A stretch of DNA of 64,000 nt from Actinomadura flavalba DSM 45200. GTDB lineage: Bacteria > Actinomycetota > Actinomycetes > Streptosporangiales > Streptosporangiaceae. Where the stretch lies: assembly GCF_000374305.1 (NCBI RefSeq), contig NZ_KB894094.1:62001-126000 (forward strand), given 5' to 3'. The translations under genes and the position numbers were made by a program. The notes under the pieces are model-generated. The model was given only the letters and a program-made list of their open reading frames with translations. It was not told the origin of the DNA and did no database searches. Each line of letters starts with the position of its first letter. Position 1 is the first letter of the stretch. Below, one piece after another: positions 44,184 to 53,590 of this stretch.

Positions 44184-44888
44184 CTAGACGTCCGTGACGC
44201 GCAGCCCGGCGTGCGCCTTGTACCGCCGGTTGATCGAGATCAGGTTCGCGGTGAACGCCTCGACCTGGTGGGCGTTGTGCAGCTTGCCGCCGTAGACGCC
44301 GCGCATGCCCGGGATGCGGCCCGCGAGCGCCTGGACGGTGTCGGTCGCCTCGCGCACGTCGCCGAGGACGAGCACGTCCAGGTCCATCCCGTCGACGGCC
44401 GGGTCGAGCAGCAGCTTGGCCGACACGTGGTGGAACGCGGCCACGACGGTGCTGTCCGGCAGGACGGCCGCCGCCTGCTGCGCGGCGCTGCCCTCCTCGA
44501 CGGGCAGCGCGTACATGCCCTTGCCCTTCTCGAAGCCGAGCGGGTTCACGCAGTCCACGACGATCTTGCCCGCCAGCTCGTCCCGGACGGACTCCAGCGT
44601 CGCCCGGTGCCCGTCCCACGGCACCGCGACGATCACGACGTCCGCCTCGCGCGCCGCCGCCGCGTTCTCCGCGCCGCGCACGGACGCGATCCCGAGGTCG
44701 TCGGCGGCCTCCTGCGCCCGGTCGGCCTTGCGCGACCCGATGACCACGGTGTGCCCGGCCAGGCCGAAGCGGCGGGCCAGTCCCTTGCCCTGGTCGCCGG
44801 TGCCGCCGAGGATGCCCAGCGTGAGGCCGGAGACGTCCGGCAGATCGGTTCCGGCTCCGGAGGGGGTCTTCTGCTGCTGCTCAGTCAT
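44184..44888 (-). CDS. npdG: NADPH-dependent F420 reductase (234 aa)
   Basis: Interconverts F420 and F420H2 with NADP(H). The N-terminal GILGGTGDQGKGLARRFGLA binds NADPH and GSRKADRAQE gives the phosphate-binding loop. The later WDGHRATLESV, VVDCVNPLGFEKGKGMY and FHHVSAKLLLDP are family signatures. Its presence indicates an F420-producing host, consistent with the LLM-type enzymes at 54.3 and 55.3 kb. Divergent from the SIS-like gene. Confidence 0.93.
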   Translation of the reverse strand: MTEQQQKTPSGAGTDLPDVSGLTLGILGGTGDQGKGLARRFGLAGHTVVIGSRKADRAQEAADDLGIASVRGAENAAAAREADVVIVAVPWDGHRATLESVRDELAGKIVVDCVNPLGFEKGKGMYALPVEEGSAAQQAAAVLPDSTVVAAFHHVSAKLLLDPAVDGMDLDVLVLGDVREATDTVQALAGRIPGMRGVYGGKLHNAHQVEAFTANLISINRRYKAHAGLRVTDV

Positions 44889-44944
44889 GGTGCCGAGTCT
44901 GTCAAACGGCTGCCGGGACGGGCGGGGTGGGGCACGATGACCTC

Positions 44945-45529
44945 GTGGACGGTGACCAGGTGATGATGCTGCGTGAGGTCCTCACGGCGACGGGCTGGCT
45001 CGACCGCACCCGGGAGCTGGGCCGGGCGCTGCGGACCAATGCCCGCACGCCGGGCGGCCTGCTGCTCGTCGGCACCCCGGCGGGCGATCCGTGGCACCTG
45101 GCCGCGCATCTGGACGACGAGAGCCGCCTGGCGTCGCTGCCCGGCCTGGCGCCGACGCTGGTGCGGTGGCGCCCGCCGCCGTCCGCGCCCGCGCACCTGC
45201 GCGTCGGGCTGGACCGGCTGGAGGACGCGCGGCGCGGCGAGACGCTGTTCGTCGTCGCCGAGCAGGAGGCGCCGGTGCCGCTGCTGGAGCGGGTGGACGA
45301 CGCGCGCCGCGTCGGCGCCACGATCCTCACCCTGGACGGCGGCGACCGCGAGCTGACGGGCCTCGCCCACGCGTCCCTGACCGTCCCGGCCGCCGATCCG
45401 CTGCTGTCGTTCGACGGCGCGCAGCACCTCGTCAGCGCCGCCGCCGGGGAGGACTCCGGCGCCCGTCCGGGCCTGCGCCGCCGCCTGGCCCGGCTCCTGG
45501 ACGCCGTCAGCGGCCCGACCGTCGACTAG
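44945..45529 (+). CDS. SIS-like protein, function unknown (194 aa)
   Basis: The pattern LLLVGTPAGDPWHLAAHL, then GETLFVVAEQEAPVPLLERV and RVGATILTLDGGDREL followed by AHASLTVP resembles the sugar isomerase (SIS) fold: a Gly-rich loop, a GET motif and a LAxAxLxVP strand. The classical Ser/Thr loop is partly replaced. GTG 44945 lies six bases after CACGAT (44933-44938); GTG 44927 is in frame upstream. It overlaps the convergent small gene by four bases. Function unknown. Confidence 0.6.
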   Translation: MDGDQVMMLREVLTATGWLDRTRELGRALRTNARTPGGLLLVGTPAGDPWHLAAHLDDESRLASLPGLAPTLVRWRPPPSAPAHLRVGLDRLEDARRGETLFVVAEQEAPVPLLERVDDARRVGATILTLDGGDRELTGLAHASLTVPAADPLLSFDGAQHLVSAAAGEDSGARPGLRRRLARLLDAVSGPTVD

Positions 45530-45711
45530 CGGGCCTCGCGGTCCTCCTCGTCCCAGCGCTCGTTGCGCTGCCGCGCCGTGGTGAGGGCGCTCGCGGCGTC
45601 GGCCTGGGACGAATACGGGCCCATGCGGTCCTTGTCGGGGCAGCCGGGCCCGTGCTCCACCTTCATGTGCTTGAGGCAGAACCACCAGTCACCGTCGTTC
45701 GCGTTCGCCAT
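45526..45711 (-). CDS. Small conserved soluble protein (61 aa)
   Basis: Acidic/basic mixed protein with WWFCLKHMKVEHGPGCPD and later MGPYSSQADAASALTTAR, a Cys-x2-His plus Cys arrangement that may bind metal. ATG 45711 has GAAGGAG six bases upstream. Similar small proteins are widespread in actinobacteria but have no known role. Confidence 0.7.
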   Translation of the reverse strand: MANANDGDWWFCLKHMKVEHGPGCPDKDRMGPYSSQADAASALTTARQRNERWDEEDREAR

Positions 45712-45778
45712 CGGCGTCTCCTTCGTCTCGCGGGGCACCCCATTCGTGCCCCGATATCGCTGACTACACTCGCTGACC

Positions 45779-46630
45779 ATGACGACGCACCTTCTCCGGC
45801 CCGGCCAGGTCACCCCCATGCGGAAGGTCCCCGCGCACATCCCGCGTCCCGAGTACGTCGGGAAGAAGCGTCCCAAGACCGGCGAGCCGGACGTCAAGTC
45901 GCCCGAGACGATCGCGAAGATGCGCGTCGCGGGACGGATCGCCGCGCAGGCGCTGGAGGAGGTCGGCCGGCACGTCCGGCCCGGTATCACCACCGACGAG
46001 CTGGACGTCATCGGGCACGAGTTCCTGCTGCGGCACGACGCGTACCCGTCGACGCTCGGCTACCGCGGCTACCCCAAGTCGCTGTGCACGTCGGTGAACG
46101 AGGTCATCTGCCACGGCATCCCCGACTCGACCGCGCTGCGCGACGGCGACATCGTCAACGTCGACATCACCGCGTTCATCGACGGGGTGCACGGCGACAC
46201 CGACGCCACGTTCCTGTGCGGCGACGTCGACGAGGAGTCGCGGCTGCTGGTGGAACGCACCCGCGAGGCCATGATGCGCGGCATCCGCGCCGTCCGGCCG
46301 GGGCGGGCGCTGAACGTCGTCGGGCGCGTCATCGAGTCGTACGCCAAGCGGTTCGGGTACGGGGTCGTCCGCGACTTCACCGGGCACGGCATCGGCACGA
46401 CGTTCCACTCCGGCCTGGTCGTCCCGCACTACGACGACCCGAACGCCACCACCGTCATCCAGGCCGGGATGACGTTCACGATCGAGCCGATGCTCACGCT
46501 CGGCACCCACGACTACGACATGTGGGACGACGGCTGGACGGTCGTCACGAAGGACCGCAGGCGCACCGCGCAGTTCGAGCACACGATCCTCGTGACCGAA
46601 GACGGCCACGAGATCCTGACACTGCCCTGA
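45779..46630 (+). CDS. map: Methionine aminopeptidase type I (283 aa)
   Basis: Removes the initiator methionine. The metal ligands appear as [18 protein letters not shown] (two Asp), [11 protein letters not shown] (His), TIEPML (Glu) and QFEHTILV (Glu). An N-terminal extension of about 40 residues with [11 protein letters not shown] is like the mycobacterial MetAP1c type. The start lies eight bases after the -10 TACACT (45765-45770). Confidence 0.96.
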   Translation: MTTHLLRPGQVTPMRKVPAHIPRPEYVGKKRPKTGEPDVKSPETIAKMRVAGRIAAQALEEVGRHVRPGITTDELDVIGHEFLLRHDAYPSTLGYRGYPKSLCTSVNEVICHGIPDSTALRDGDIVNVDITAFIDGVHGDTDATFLCGDVDEESRLLVERTREAMMRGIRAVRPGRALNVVGRVIESYAKRFGYGVVRDFTGHGIGTTFHSGLVVPHYDDPNATTVIQAGMTFTIEPMLTLGTHDYDMWDDGWTVVTKDRRRTAQFEHTILVTEDGHEILTLP

Positions 46631-46682
46631 CCCCGGGCGGGAACGCTCGCCAGTGCCCCCCGCCACCGTCCGGGAGACCCTC

Positions 46683-47369
46683 ATGAACGTTCCGGCGCCG
46701 TACGAGTCCCGCGTGCCGTCCGACGACATGCCCCCGGGCCGGGCGGCCCTGTCGGTGACGTGGGCGGCCCTGCCGTTCCTCACGCTGGGGTACGCGACGC
46801 CGTTCACGTTCGCGGCGGCGCTGCTGTGGCGGCGGTCGGCGCACCTGCTGGTGGCGACGCTCGGCTACGGCGCGGTGTTCACGCTGCTGATGATGAACCT
46901 GCCCCAGGCCGGGTCCGAGGACGGGCGCACCGTCGCGGGCCTGCTGATGTTCGTGCTGGCCGTCGTGGGCTGCGGGCACGCGTTCCTCATCCGCCGCCGC
47001 GTGTTCGACCCCGACGGCCTGTCCGGGCTGGGCAACGACGCCGAGGTGGAGCGGGTGCGGCGGCACCGGCTACTGCGGGAGCGGGCGCGGACGCTGGCCG
47101 CGTCCGACCCGGGCCTGGCGCGCGAGCTGCGCATCGGCCGGCCGGACCTGCCGCGCCGCTACCAGGACGGCGGGCTCATCGACGTCAACCACGCCCCGGT
47201 GGACGTGCTCGTCCACCTGCCGGGGGTGACGCGGGAGCTGGCGGACCGGATCGTCGCCGTCCGCGCGGAGACGGGCGGGTTCCAGTCGGCCGAGGAGATG
47301 TCGCTCGTGGCCGAGCTGCCGCCGGAGATCACCCCGGACGTCGCGGACTTCGCGGTCTTCATCCGGTAG
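46683..47369 (+). CDS. Membrane protein with C-terminal helix-hairpin-helix domain (228 aa)
   Basis: Three hydrophobic segments lie between residues 15 and 95. The C-terminal 60 residues form a ComEA-like HhH: DVNHAPVDVLVHLPGVTREL, then RIVAVRAETGGFQSAEEM. ATG 46683 follows GGGAGA. Such combinations occur in uptake or membrane-linked proteins, but no competence genes are near. Function unknown. Confidence 0.75.
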   Translation: MNVPAPYESRVPSDDMPPGRAALSVTWAALPFLTLGYATPFTFAAALLWRRSAHLLVATLGYGAVFTLLMMNLPQAGSEDGRTVAGLLMFVLAVVGCGHAFLIRRRVFDPDGLSGLGNDAEVERVRRHRLLRERARTLAASDPGLARELRIGRPDLPRRYQDGGLIDVNHAPVDVLVHLPGVTRELADRIVAVRAETGGFQSAEEMSLVAELPPEITPDVADFAVFIR

Positions 47370-47390
47370 CCGGGCGGGTACGGGCGGTAG

Positions 47391-48359
47391 GTGAGCGATC
47401 GGCTGGCGGAGTACCGGAGGCGGCGCAGCGCGGAGCGCACGCCCGAGCCCGTGCCGCGCGACGGGCCGCTCCCGGCGGGCCGCGACGACACGTTCGTCGT
47501 CCAGGAGCACCACGCGACGAGCCTCCACTGGGACCTGCGGCTGGAGCGGAACGGCGTGCTGGTGTCGTGGGCGGTGCCCAAAGGGCTTCCGCCGTCGCCG
47601 AAGACGAACCACCTCGCCGTGCACACCGAGGACCATCCCCTCGACTACGCCTCGTTCGAGGGCGACATCCCGGCGGGCGAGTACGGCGGCGGCCGGGTGA
47701 TCCTGTGGGATCGCGGCACCTACGAGACGGAGAAGTGGACGGACCGGGAGGTCAAGTTCGTCCTGCACGGAACACGCGTGTCGGGACGGTACGTGCTGTT
47801 CCAGACCGGCGGGAAGAACTGGATGATCCACCGGATGGACCCGCCCGCCGACCCGTCCGCCGCTCCCCCGCCGGACGACTGGGCGCCGATGCTGCCCGAG
47901 CGGCGCGAGCGGCTGCCGCGCGACGCGTCCCGGTGGGCGTTCGAGTTCGCCTACGGCGGGCGGCGGGCGCTGGCCCGCGTCGAGGGCGGCCGGACGCGGT
48001 TCCTCGGCGCGTCCGGGCCGTCCCGGCTCGGGACCGTCCTGGGCGAGGCGCTGGGGGCGCGGCCCGCGCTGCTGGACGGGGAGTTCGCGGAGGTCGACGG
48101 CCGCGCCGCGTATCTCGTCTTCGACGTGCTGCACCTGGACGGGCATCCGCTGCTCGACGCGCCCTACGAGGAGCGCCGCGACCGGCTCGACGGCCTCGGG
48201 CTCGCCTCCGTCACGCCGTGGTTCCCCGGCGACGGCGCGGCCGTGCGGGACGCGGCGGCGCGGCAGGGGCTGGCATCGATCGTCGCCAAGCGGCTGGACT
48301 CGCGGTACCGGCCGGGCGCGACGTCGCCGGACTGGCGGTTGCTGCCCGCCGGGAACTAG
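47391..48359 (+). CDS. LigD-type 3'-phosphoesterase fused to an inactive ATP-ligase-like domain (322 aa)
   Basis: Residues about 30-150 are the LigD phosphoesterase fold, with FVVQEHHATSLHWDLRLE, KTNHLAVHTEDHPLDY (catalytic His) and EGDIPAGEYGGG. A ligase-like domain follows, but motif I reads FEFAYGGRR: Ala187 replaces the catalytic Lys and Gly189 the Asp of the usual E-x-K-x-D-G-x-R. Motif III LLDGEFAEVDG and motif V VAKR are kept. The polymerase domain is absent. GTG 47391 has no clear ribosome-binding site. It is predicted to trim 3' ends in end joining without ligating. Confidence 0.8.
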   Translation: MSDRLAEYRRRRSAERTPEPVPRDGPLPAGRDDTFVVQEHHATSLHWDLRLERNGVLVSWAVPKGLPPSPKTNHLAVHTEDHPLDYASFEGDIPAGEYGGGRVILWDRGTYETEKWTDREVKFVLHGTRVSGRYVLFQTGGKNWMIHRMDPPADPSAAPPPDDWAPMLPERRERLPRDASRWAFEFAYGGRRALARVEGGRTRFLGASGPSRLGTVLGEALGARPALLDGEFAEVDGRAAYLVFDVLHLDGHPLLDAPYEERRDRLDGLGLASVTPWFPGDGAAVRDAAARQGLASIVAKRLDSRYRPGATSPDWRLLPAGN

Positions 48360-48362
48360 AGT
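48357..48362 (+). promoter_or_regulatory. -10 box of a leaderless promoter (MFS gene with early stop)
   Basis: TAGAGT, overlapping the stop of the preceding gene, lies six bases before ATG 48369. This supports ATG 48369 as the original start of the interrupted MFS gene. Confidence 0.45.
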
Positions 48363-48368
48363 CGGGGC

Positions 48369-49556
48369 ATGACGCGACGACGATATTGATTCACGACGCC
48401 GGGCGGGCGGCTCGTACCCGCGCTGTACGCTTCGGCGTTCCTTGAGAACCTCGTCCTGCTGTACCCGGTGTACGCGCTGCTGTTCGCCGACACCGGGCTC
48501 GGTCCGGCGCAGATCTCGTCGCTGTTCGTGCTCTGGTCCGCGACGGCGTTCGTGTTCGAGGTGCCGTCCGGCGTGCTGGCCGACCTGGTGGCGCGCCGCA
48601 CGCTGCTGACGTGCGCGCCGCTGGTGACCGGTGCCGGATACGCGCTGTGGACGTTCGCGCCGTCGTATCCGGCGTTCGCGGCGGGGTTCGTCCTGTGGGG
48701 CGCGGGTTCGGCGCTGCGCTCGGGCACCGTGCAGGCGCTCGCCTACGAGGAGCTGGAGCGCGCCGGGGCCGCCGATACCTATGCCCGCGTCATCGGCCGG
48801 GTGCGCGCCCTCGACACGACGGCCGTCCTGGTCGCGACGGCGCTCGCCGTCCCGGTCCTCGCCTGGGGCGGCTACACGGCGGTGGGCGTCGCGAGCGTCG
48901 GTGTCTGCGTGCTCGGCGCCCTGGTGGCCCGCGCGCTGCCCGAGGGCCGTCCGGCGCGGGCCGATCCGGACGAGGACGAGCCCGGGTTCCGCGTCGTGCT
49001 GCGGGACGGGCTGCGGCAGGTGCGGGCGGTGCCCGGCGTGGGCGCGGCGCTGGCGGTGCTGTCGGCGCTGACGTTCGTCGCCGCGCTCGACGAGTACTTG
49101 CCGCTGCTGGCCGCGTCGATGGTGCCGACGCTCGCGGCCGTGCCCGCGCTGCTGTTCGTCGTGGCGGCCGGGGACGCGGCGGGCGCCTGGTGCGCCGGGC
49201 GTGGGACGCGGTGGTTCGTGCCGCTGCTCGGCGCCGCCGCGCTGTTCCTGGCGGCCGGGGCGGCGAGCGGGCATCCGGCGGGCATGGTGCTGGTCGGCGC
49301 CGCGTTCGGCGTGTTCCAGTGGTCGCTCGCCGCGGCCGACGCCCGGTTGCAGGACCGCATCGAGCCGGGCGCGCGGGCGACCGTCACGTCGCTGGCCGGG
49401 TTCGGGGAGGAGGTCGTCGCCGTCCTCGCCTTCGCCGGATACGCGCTCGGCTCGCGCTGGGCGGGTCCGGGCGCGCTGTTCGCGTTCGCCGCGCTGCCGT
49501 ACGCCGCGCTGGCGCTCCTGCTGGCGATGGCGCGGCGGCGCGGGAGCCGGGGGTGA
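48369..49556 (+). pseudogene. MFS transporter interrupted by in-frame TGA at codon 7
   Basis: From ATG 48369 the frame reads M-T-R-R-R-Y then TGA (48387-48389), and then continues open to the stop at 49556. The codons straight after the TGA encode LYASAFLENLVLLYPVYALL, the first helix of a normal MFS protein, so the true protein must start before it. No in-frame ATG, GTG or TTG occurs between TGA and GTG 48468, which is inside that helix. About 12 membrane segments follow and the rest is intact. This is either a recent nonsense mutation, a sequencing error, or a truncated start at 48468. Substrate unknown. Confidence 0.7.
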
Positions 49557-49569
49557 CGCCGCCGCACCG

Positions 49570-50106
49570 TCACCGGGGAGTCCGGGCGCTCGCGACCGTC
49601 CACAGCGCTCCGGCGAGCAGCACCGCCCCGGACAGCGCGCCCGAGACGACGGGCGTCCAAGCGCGTTCCGCCGTACCGGCCAGAACCAGCCCGAGGACGC
49701 CGAGAACGGTCAGCGCGGCACCCGGCACGAGCACCGACGCCTCGCGCCACACCCGCGCCAGCACCAGGAAGTGCGCCCCGACGACGACCGCGACCCACGC
49801 GACCCCGCACTCCTCGGGCGCCCCCGCCGTCCGGAGCACGGCGAGCCCGCCGAACAACGCGACCACCTCGACGCCGACGACCACGAGGTAACCCCGCCCG
49901 AACATCGGCCCCCGCGCCGAGCCGCCGTCGGACGTCCGCGCGGAGCGGGCCGCCCGGACCCAGGCGACCGCGACGACGGCCAGGGCGAGCCCCGCCCCGC
50001 AGCGCGCCGCCACGCCCGCCCGGGCGGCCAGCGGCGCGCCGGTGTTGAGAAGGACGAAGACGAACCCGAAGACGGCGCCGACGAGCACACCGGTGAGACG
50101 TTGCAT
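49570..50106 (-). CDS. Membrane protein, function unknown (178 aa)
   Basis: About five hydrophobic helices with short loops, such as LVGAVFGFVFVLLNTGAPLA and VVVGVEVVALFGGLAVLR. ATG 50106 is chosen because TACATT (50120-50115, minus strand) lies eight bases before it. No motif recognised. Convergent with the MFS gene. Confidence 0.65.
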   Translation of the reverse strand: MQRLTGVLVGAVFGFVFVLLNTGAPLAARAGVAARCGAGLALAVVAVAWVRAARSARTSDGGSARGPMFGRGYLVVVGVEVVALFGGLAVLRTAGAPEECGVAWVAVVVGAHFLVLARVWREASVLVPGAALTVLGVLGLVLAGTAERAWTPVVSGALSGAVLLAGALWTVASARTPR

Positions 50107-50277
50107 GGGCGTCGAATGTAGTGGCACCCGGACGGCGGCGTGACGCGGGAACCGGCGGGGGTCCGGATGCGCCTTATTCGTCAGTGTGTTCTAACACGGC
50201 GCGGCGTGAGGAGATGGGGATCTTCGGGGGGTTAGAGTCCGGCCGGGTCGGGTTCGGGTGGAAAGGGTGATCTTGGG

Positions 50278-51003
50278 ATGATGGGCGGGAACCATGCGCT
50301 GAGCGGGGCGCTGGTGTGGCTCGCGGCGGCGCCGGTGCTGGGGCAGGAGCGGCTGCTCGGCGAGGCGGCGGTGAATCTGACGCCCAAGCAGTTGCTGGCC
50401 GGGGCCGTCGTGACGGCCGGGGCCGCGCTGCTCCCCGACATCGACCACCACAACGGGCGGATCGCCAACACGTTCGGGCCGGTCACCCGGGTGTTCTGCA
50501 AGTACGTCGGCAAGATCTCCGGCGGACACCGGCAGGCGACGCACTCGATCTTCTTCGCCGTGCTGATGGGCTTCGCGATGTGGGCGCTGGCCACCTACGC
50601 GATCTACGGCTGGTGGGCCGCGCTGTTCGTGATCATCGGGTTCGGGCTGCGCGGCATCGGGTTCGACTTCGAGGGCAAGGAGCCGCAGTCGTCCATCCTC
50701 GACTGCGTCCTCGCCGGACTCGCCGTCTACCTCATGCACGACCTCGACATGAGCTTCGCCGGGTACGCCGTCGCGCTCGGCTGCCTCGCGCACATCGCGG
50801 GCGACTGCCTCACCCCGCGCGGCTGCCCCGTGTTCTGGCCGCTGCGCGCCCGGATCGGGCTGCCGCTGATCCCCAGGACCGACGGCAAGGTCGAACGGTG
50901 GGTCATCGCGCCGGTGCTGACGGTCGGCGTGGTGATCCTGACGATGCGGTCGGTGCTCGGGGACCTCGGCGTCGAGATCCTGACCGGGTCTAATACCGGG
51001 TGA
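50278..51003 (+). CDS. DUF457 (YdjM-like) membrane metal-dependent hydrolase (241 aa)
   Basis: Polytopic protein of the DUF457 family. The conserved His/Asp-rich stretches are MMGGNHALSGALVW, LLPDIDHHNGRIAN and SGGHRQATHSIFF, with LAHIAGDCLTPRG near the end; these are the predicted metal ligands. About five hydrophobic segments. ATG 50278 or 50281 both possible. It overlaps the convergent gene by 14 bases. The physiological role is not established. Confidence 0.88.
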   Translation: MMGGNHALSGALVWLAAAPVLGQERLLGEAAVNLTPKQLLAGAVVTAGAALLPDIDHHNGRIANTFGPVTRVFCKYVGKISGGHRQATHSIFFAVLMGFAMWALATYAIYGWWAALFVIIGFGLRGIGFDFEGKEPQSSILDCVLAGLAVYLMHDLDMSFAGYAVALGCLAHIAGDCLTPRGCPVFWPLRARIGLPLIPRTDGKVERWVIAPVLTVGVVILTMRSVLGDLGVEILTGSNTG

Positions 51004-52084
51004 CGACCGCGATCCGGTCGTGGTCGACCAGGAACCCGTCGGACACGAACGTGACCTCGCCGCCGTACTCCAGCGTGGTCTCGATGAGGTCGTCCACCAC
51101 GTCGTCCACGACGTCGGCGCCGTGCAGCGCGCCGACCGGGCCGTCTACCGGGACGACCTCGCGCGGCGTCCGGACGGCGGGCGCGTAGTAGCCGCGCTCC
51201 ACGACGAGGTGCTCGGCCTGGCCGCGCTCCACGACGGGCAGCACGTCCCGCAGCCCCGCCGCGTACCGGCGGAGGCCGCGCGCGGCCTCCAGCTCGGCGA
51301 GGACGGCGACCTCGCGCAGGTCGTCGTACGCCTGGAGCACGGGCCGGGCCAGCTCGGCGAGCGTCCCGGCGGACGCGCCCTCGAAGCCGCCGTCGATCCG
51401 CCCGGCGATCGTCACGCCGGGACCGGCGAGCTCGTCGAAGAGCGCCTGGTGCCGGGTGACGCCCGCGATCACGACCGGGCGGGCGTCGCGCGCCAGGACG
51501 GCGTGCAGGCCCGTGACGACGGCGCGGACGAGGCGCCGGTGCGGCTCGTCGCCGGTGCCGGCCGAGCGGCGGTCGCGCTGCCCGTCGCCCTGCTCGTCGA
51601 GCGGTTCGGGCGCGAGCGGGAAGCCGTCGCCACGGTGCTCGGTGAGTTCGCCGCCCTGGCCGTCCCACAGCCGGGCGCGCCGGTCGGACAGGCAGACGAG
51701 CCAGTAGCGCGGGGTGCGGTGGTGCGCCGCGATGAGGTCGCGGGTCGCGAACGTGGTGTCGACGATGACGCGTTCGTCCACCTCGGTCTCGACGGTGAAC
51801 GCGTGGTGCTCGCCGTTCGGGGCCGCGAACAGGACGATCCCGTCCTCGGCGTCGCGCGGGTCGAGTTCACCGGCGGCCTCCTCCAGGCCGCGCAGGATGC
51901 CGTCGGCGGCGGCCGGGTCGACGCGGTCGTCGGCGGTGAGGCGGCGCCGCACCTCGCCCAGCAGGTTGCGCAGCCGGATCGCGTCGCCGCGGTTCTCCGG
52001 GGCGTGGCGGTACGTCGGCATGACGACCGAGACGGCCGGGAAGGTGCGCGGCTTGCGCAGTTCGGAGAGCGTGACGGCGTCCAT
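50990..52084 (-). CDS. baeRF-like (bacterial eRF1-like) putative ribosome-associated protein (364 aa)
   Basis: The N-terminal TLSELRKPRTFPAVSVVMPT and the central LVCLSDRRARLWDG, followed by RPVVIAGVTRHQALFDEL and VVERGYYAPAV, follow the pattern of bacterial archaeo-eukaryotic release-factor-like proteins, some of which act as ribosome hibernation or rescue factors. No GGQ-type motif is visible, so peptide release is not predicted. ATG 52084 follows GGGGAT. The family call rests on overall pattern only. Confidence 0.6.
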   Translation of the reverse strand: MDAVTLSELRKPRTFPAVSVVMPTYRHAPENRGDAIRLRNLLGEVRRRLTADDRVDPAAADGILRGLEEAAGELDPRDAEDGIVLFAAPNGEHHAFTVETEVDERVIVDTTFATRDLIAAHHRTPRYWLVCLSDRRARLWDGQGGELTEHRGDGFPLAPEPLDEQGDGQRDRRSAGTGDEPHRRLVRAVVTGLHAVLARDARPVVIAGVTRHQALFDELAGPGVTIAGRIDGGFEGASAGTLAELARPVLQAYDDLREVAVLAELEAARGLRRYAAGLRDVLPVVERGQAEHLVVERGYYAPAVRTPREVVPVDGPVGALHGADVVDDVVDDLIETTLEYGGEVTFVSDGFLVDHDRIAVVTRY

Positions 52085-52266
52085 GATCCCCCGATCGGAT
52101 GACGTTCGTCGGTACAGCCCCTTTCTAACGACTTGCCGGTAAACGGGGCGTAAGGGGCATTCGATGATCGCGCCGGTGTTCAAGGCGCCGCCCGGCACCG
52201 TTCAAGATCACTTGACCCGGCTTGCGGACGGGCCCCGCACGGGCATGACCTGTGCGGGGGTGGCCG

Positions 52267-53349
52267 ATGGGGACGAGGACGCAGGCGCGCGCCGCGACGG
52301 GAGCGGTGCTCGCGGCGGTACTGGCGGCGGGATGCGCGGGCGGTACGCCGATCACGCGGAGTAGCGGCTCACCGGCCGCCAGTCCGGCCGACAGTGGCGA
52401 CGGCGGTGGCGCGGCGGTCGCGTTGCAGCAGCAGTACGAGCAGGTCGTGAGCCGGGTGCTGCCGTCGGTCGTGCAGATCACGACGGAGGACGCCGAGGGC
52501 TCGGGCGTCGTCTGGGACGACCAGGGGCACATCGTGACGAACGCGCACGTCGTCGCGGGCGCCGAGCGCATCCGGGTCACGGCGGCCAGCGGCGGGACGC
52601 CGACGCGCGCGACGCTCACGGGCTCGTTCGCGGCGGACGACCTCGCGGTCGTCAAGGTGGACGGCGTGCAGGTGCGTCCGGCGCGGTTCGGCGACTCGGG
52701 CGCCGCCAAGGTGGGGCAGATCGTGCTCGCCATGGGCAATCCGCTCGGGCTGTCGGGAAGCGTGTCGAACGGGATCGTCTCGGCGCTCAACCGGACAGTC
52801 TCCACGCGCGGCGAGGGTGCCTTCCCGGGCGCGACGATCGGGAACGCGATCCAGACGAACGCGGCGATCAACCCGGGCAACAGCGGCGGCGCGCTGGTGT
52901 CGCTGTCCGGCGAGGTGCTCGGCATCCCGACGGCGGCGGCGTCGGACCCGCAGGCGGGCGGGACGGCGGGCGGCATCGGGTTCGCGACGCCGTCCAACAC
53001 GGTGCGCAGCATCGTGCCGCAGCTCATCGAGGACGGACGCGTCACCGACAGCGGCCGGGCGGCGCTCGGCGTGACGGTCCGCACCATCATCGACCCGGAC
53101 AGCTCCCAGCAGGCCGCCGTCGGCGTCGTCGAGGTCGAGGACGGCGGCCCCGCCGCCCGCGCGGGCATCCGCCCCGGCGACCGCATCATCGCCGTCAACG
53201 GCACCCCGACCCCGGGCCAGACGGCCCTGGCCGAGATCCTCGCGGGCCTCAACCCAGGCGACCGCGCCCGCATCGACATCGAGAACCCCACCGGCCAACG
53301 CCGCACCACGAACGTCACCCTGGGCGAACTCCCCGCCGGCGGCGCCTGA
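52267..53349 (+). CDS. HtrA/DegP-like serine protease with PDZ domain, lipoprotein (360 aa)
   Basis: The signal ends in a lipobox (LAAVLAAGC). The trypsin-like domain has the triad His in IVTNAHVVAGAE, Asp in ADDLAVVKV and Ser in NPGNSGGALVS. One PDZ domain follows, with RAGIRPGDRIIAVNGTPTPG. It likely degrades or guards misfolded proteins outside the membrane. ATG 52267 has GGGGGTGG upstream. No two-component genes adjoin it. Confidence 0.92.
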   Translation: MGTRTQARAATGAVLAAVLAAGCAGGTPITRSSGSPAASPADSGDGGGAAVALQQQYEQVVSRVLPSVVQITTEDAEGSGVVWDDQGHIVTNAHVVAGAERIRVTAASGGTPTRATLTGSFAADDLAVVKVDGVQVRPARFGDSGAAKVGQIVLAMGNPLGLSGSVSNGIVSALNRTVSTRGEGAFPGATIGNAIQTNAAINPGNSGGALVSLSGEVLGIPTAAASDPQAGGTAGGIGFATPSNTVRSIVPQLIEDGRVTDSGRAALGVTVRTIIDPDSSQQAAVGVVEVEDGGPAARAGIRPGDRIIAVNGTPTPGQTALAEILAGLNPGDRARIDIENPTGQRRTTNVTLGELPAGGA

Positions 53350-53455
53350 CAACCCGGCCCCGGCAGACCCGAACCGCACGCGCCGAGCACCGGACCGCCC
53401 GCCGAAGCCCTCGCCGGACGCAGCCGGACCACCCGAACGCGCCGGGCGTCGACGG

Positions 53456-53528
53456 CCCGAGCCCCGAGGCGACGAGCCCTACCGTCCGGGTGGCCCCGGC
53501 GACGCGGCCCGCAGGCCCGAACCGCGCG
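53456..53528. repeat. Direct repeat, copy 1 (73 bp)
   Basis: Copy of a 73-bp unit repeated 135 bases downstream at 53591-53663, differing at about five or six positions. The whole 53350-53698 gap contains no gene that I can support; both copies are GC-rich and rich in short palindromes. Confidence 0.75.
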
Positions 53529-53590
53529 GTGATCGCCGGACGCCCCGGCGAGGTCTCGCCGGGCCGCCCCGGGCCGGTGTCGCCCGACAG

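Noticed and set aside
48468..49556. MFS gene starting normally at GTG 48468
   Set aside because: That start falls inside the first membrane helix; codons encoding the helix continue upstream to the TGA.
50186..50197. Short palindrome GTGTT-CT-AACAC as an operator of the DUF457 gene
   Set aside because: Arms of five bases are too short to be convincing, and no regulator gene is adjacent.
52202..52215. TCAAG-ATCA-CTTGA palindrome before the HtrA-type gene
   Set aside because: Five-base arms are expected by chance in a window of this size.
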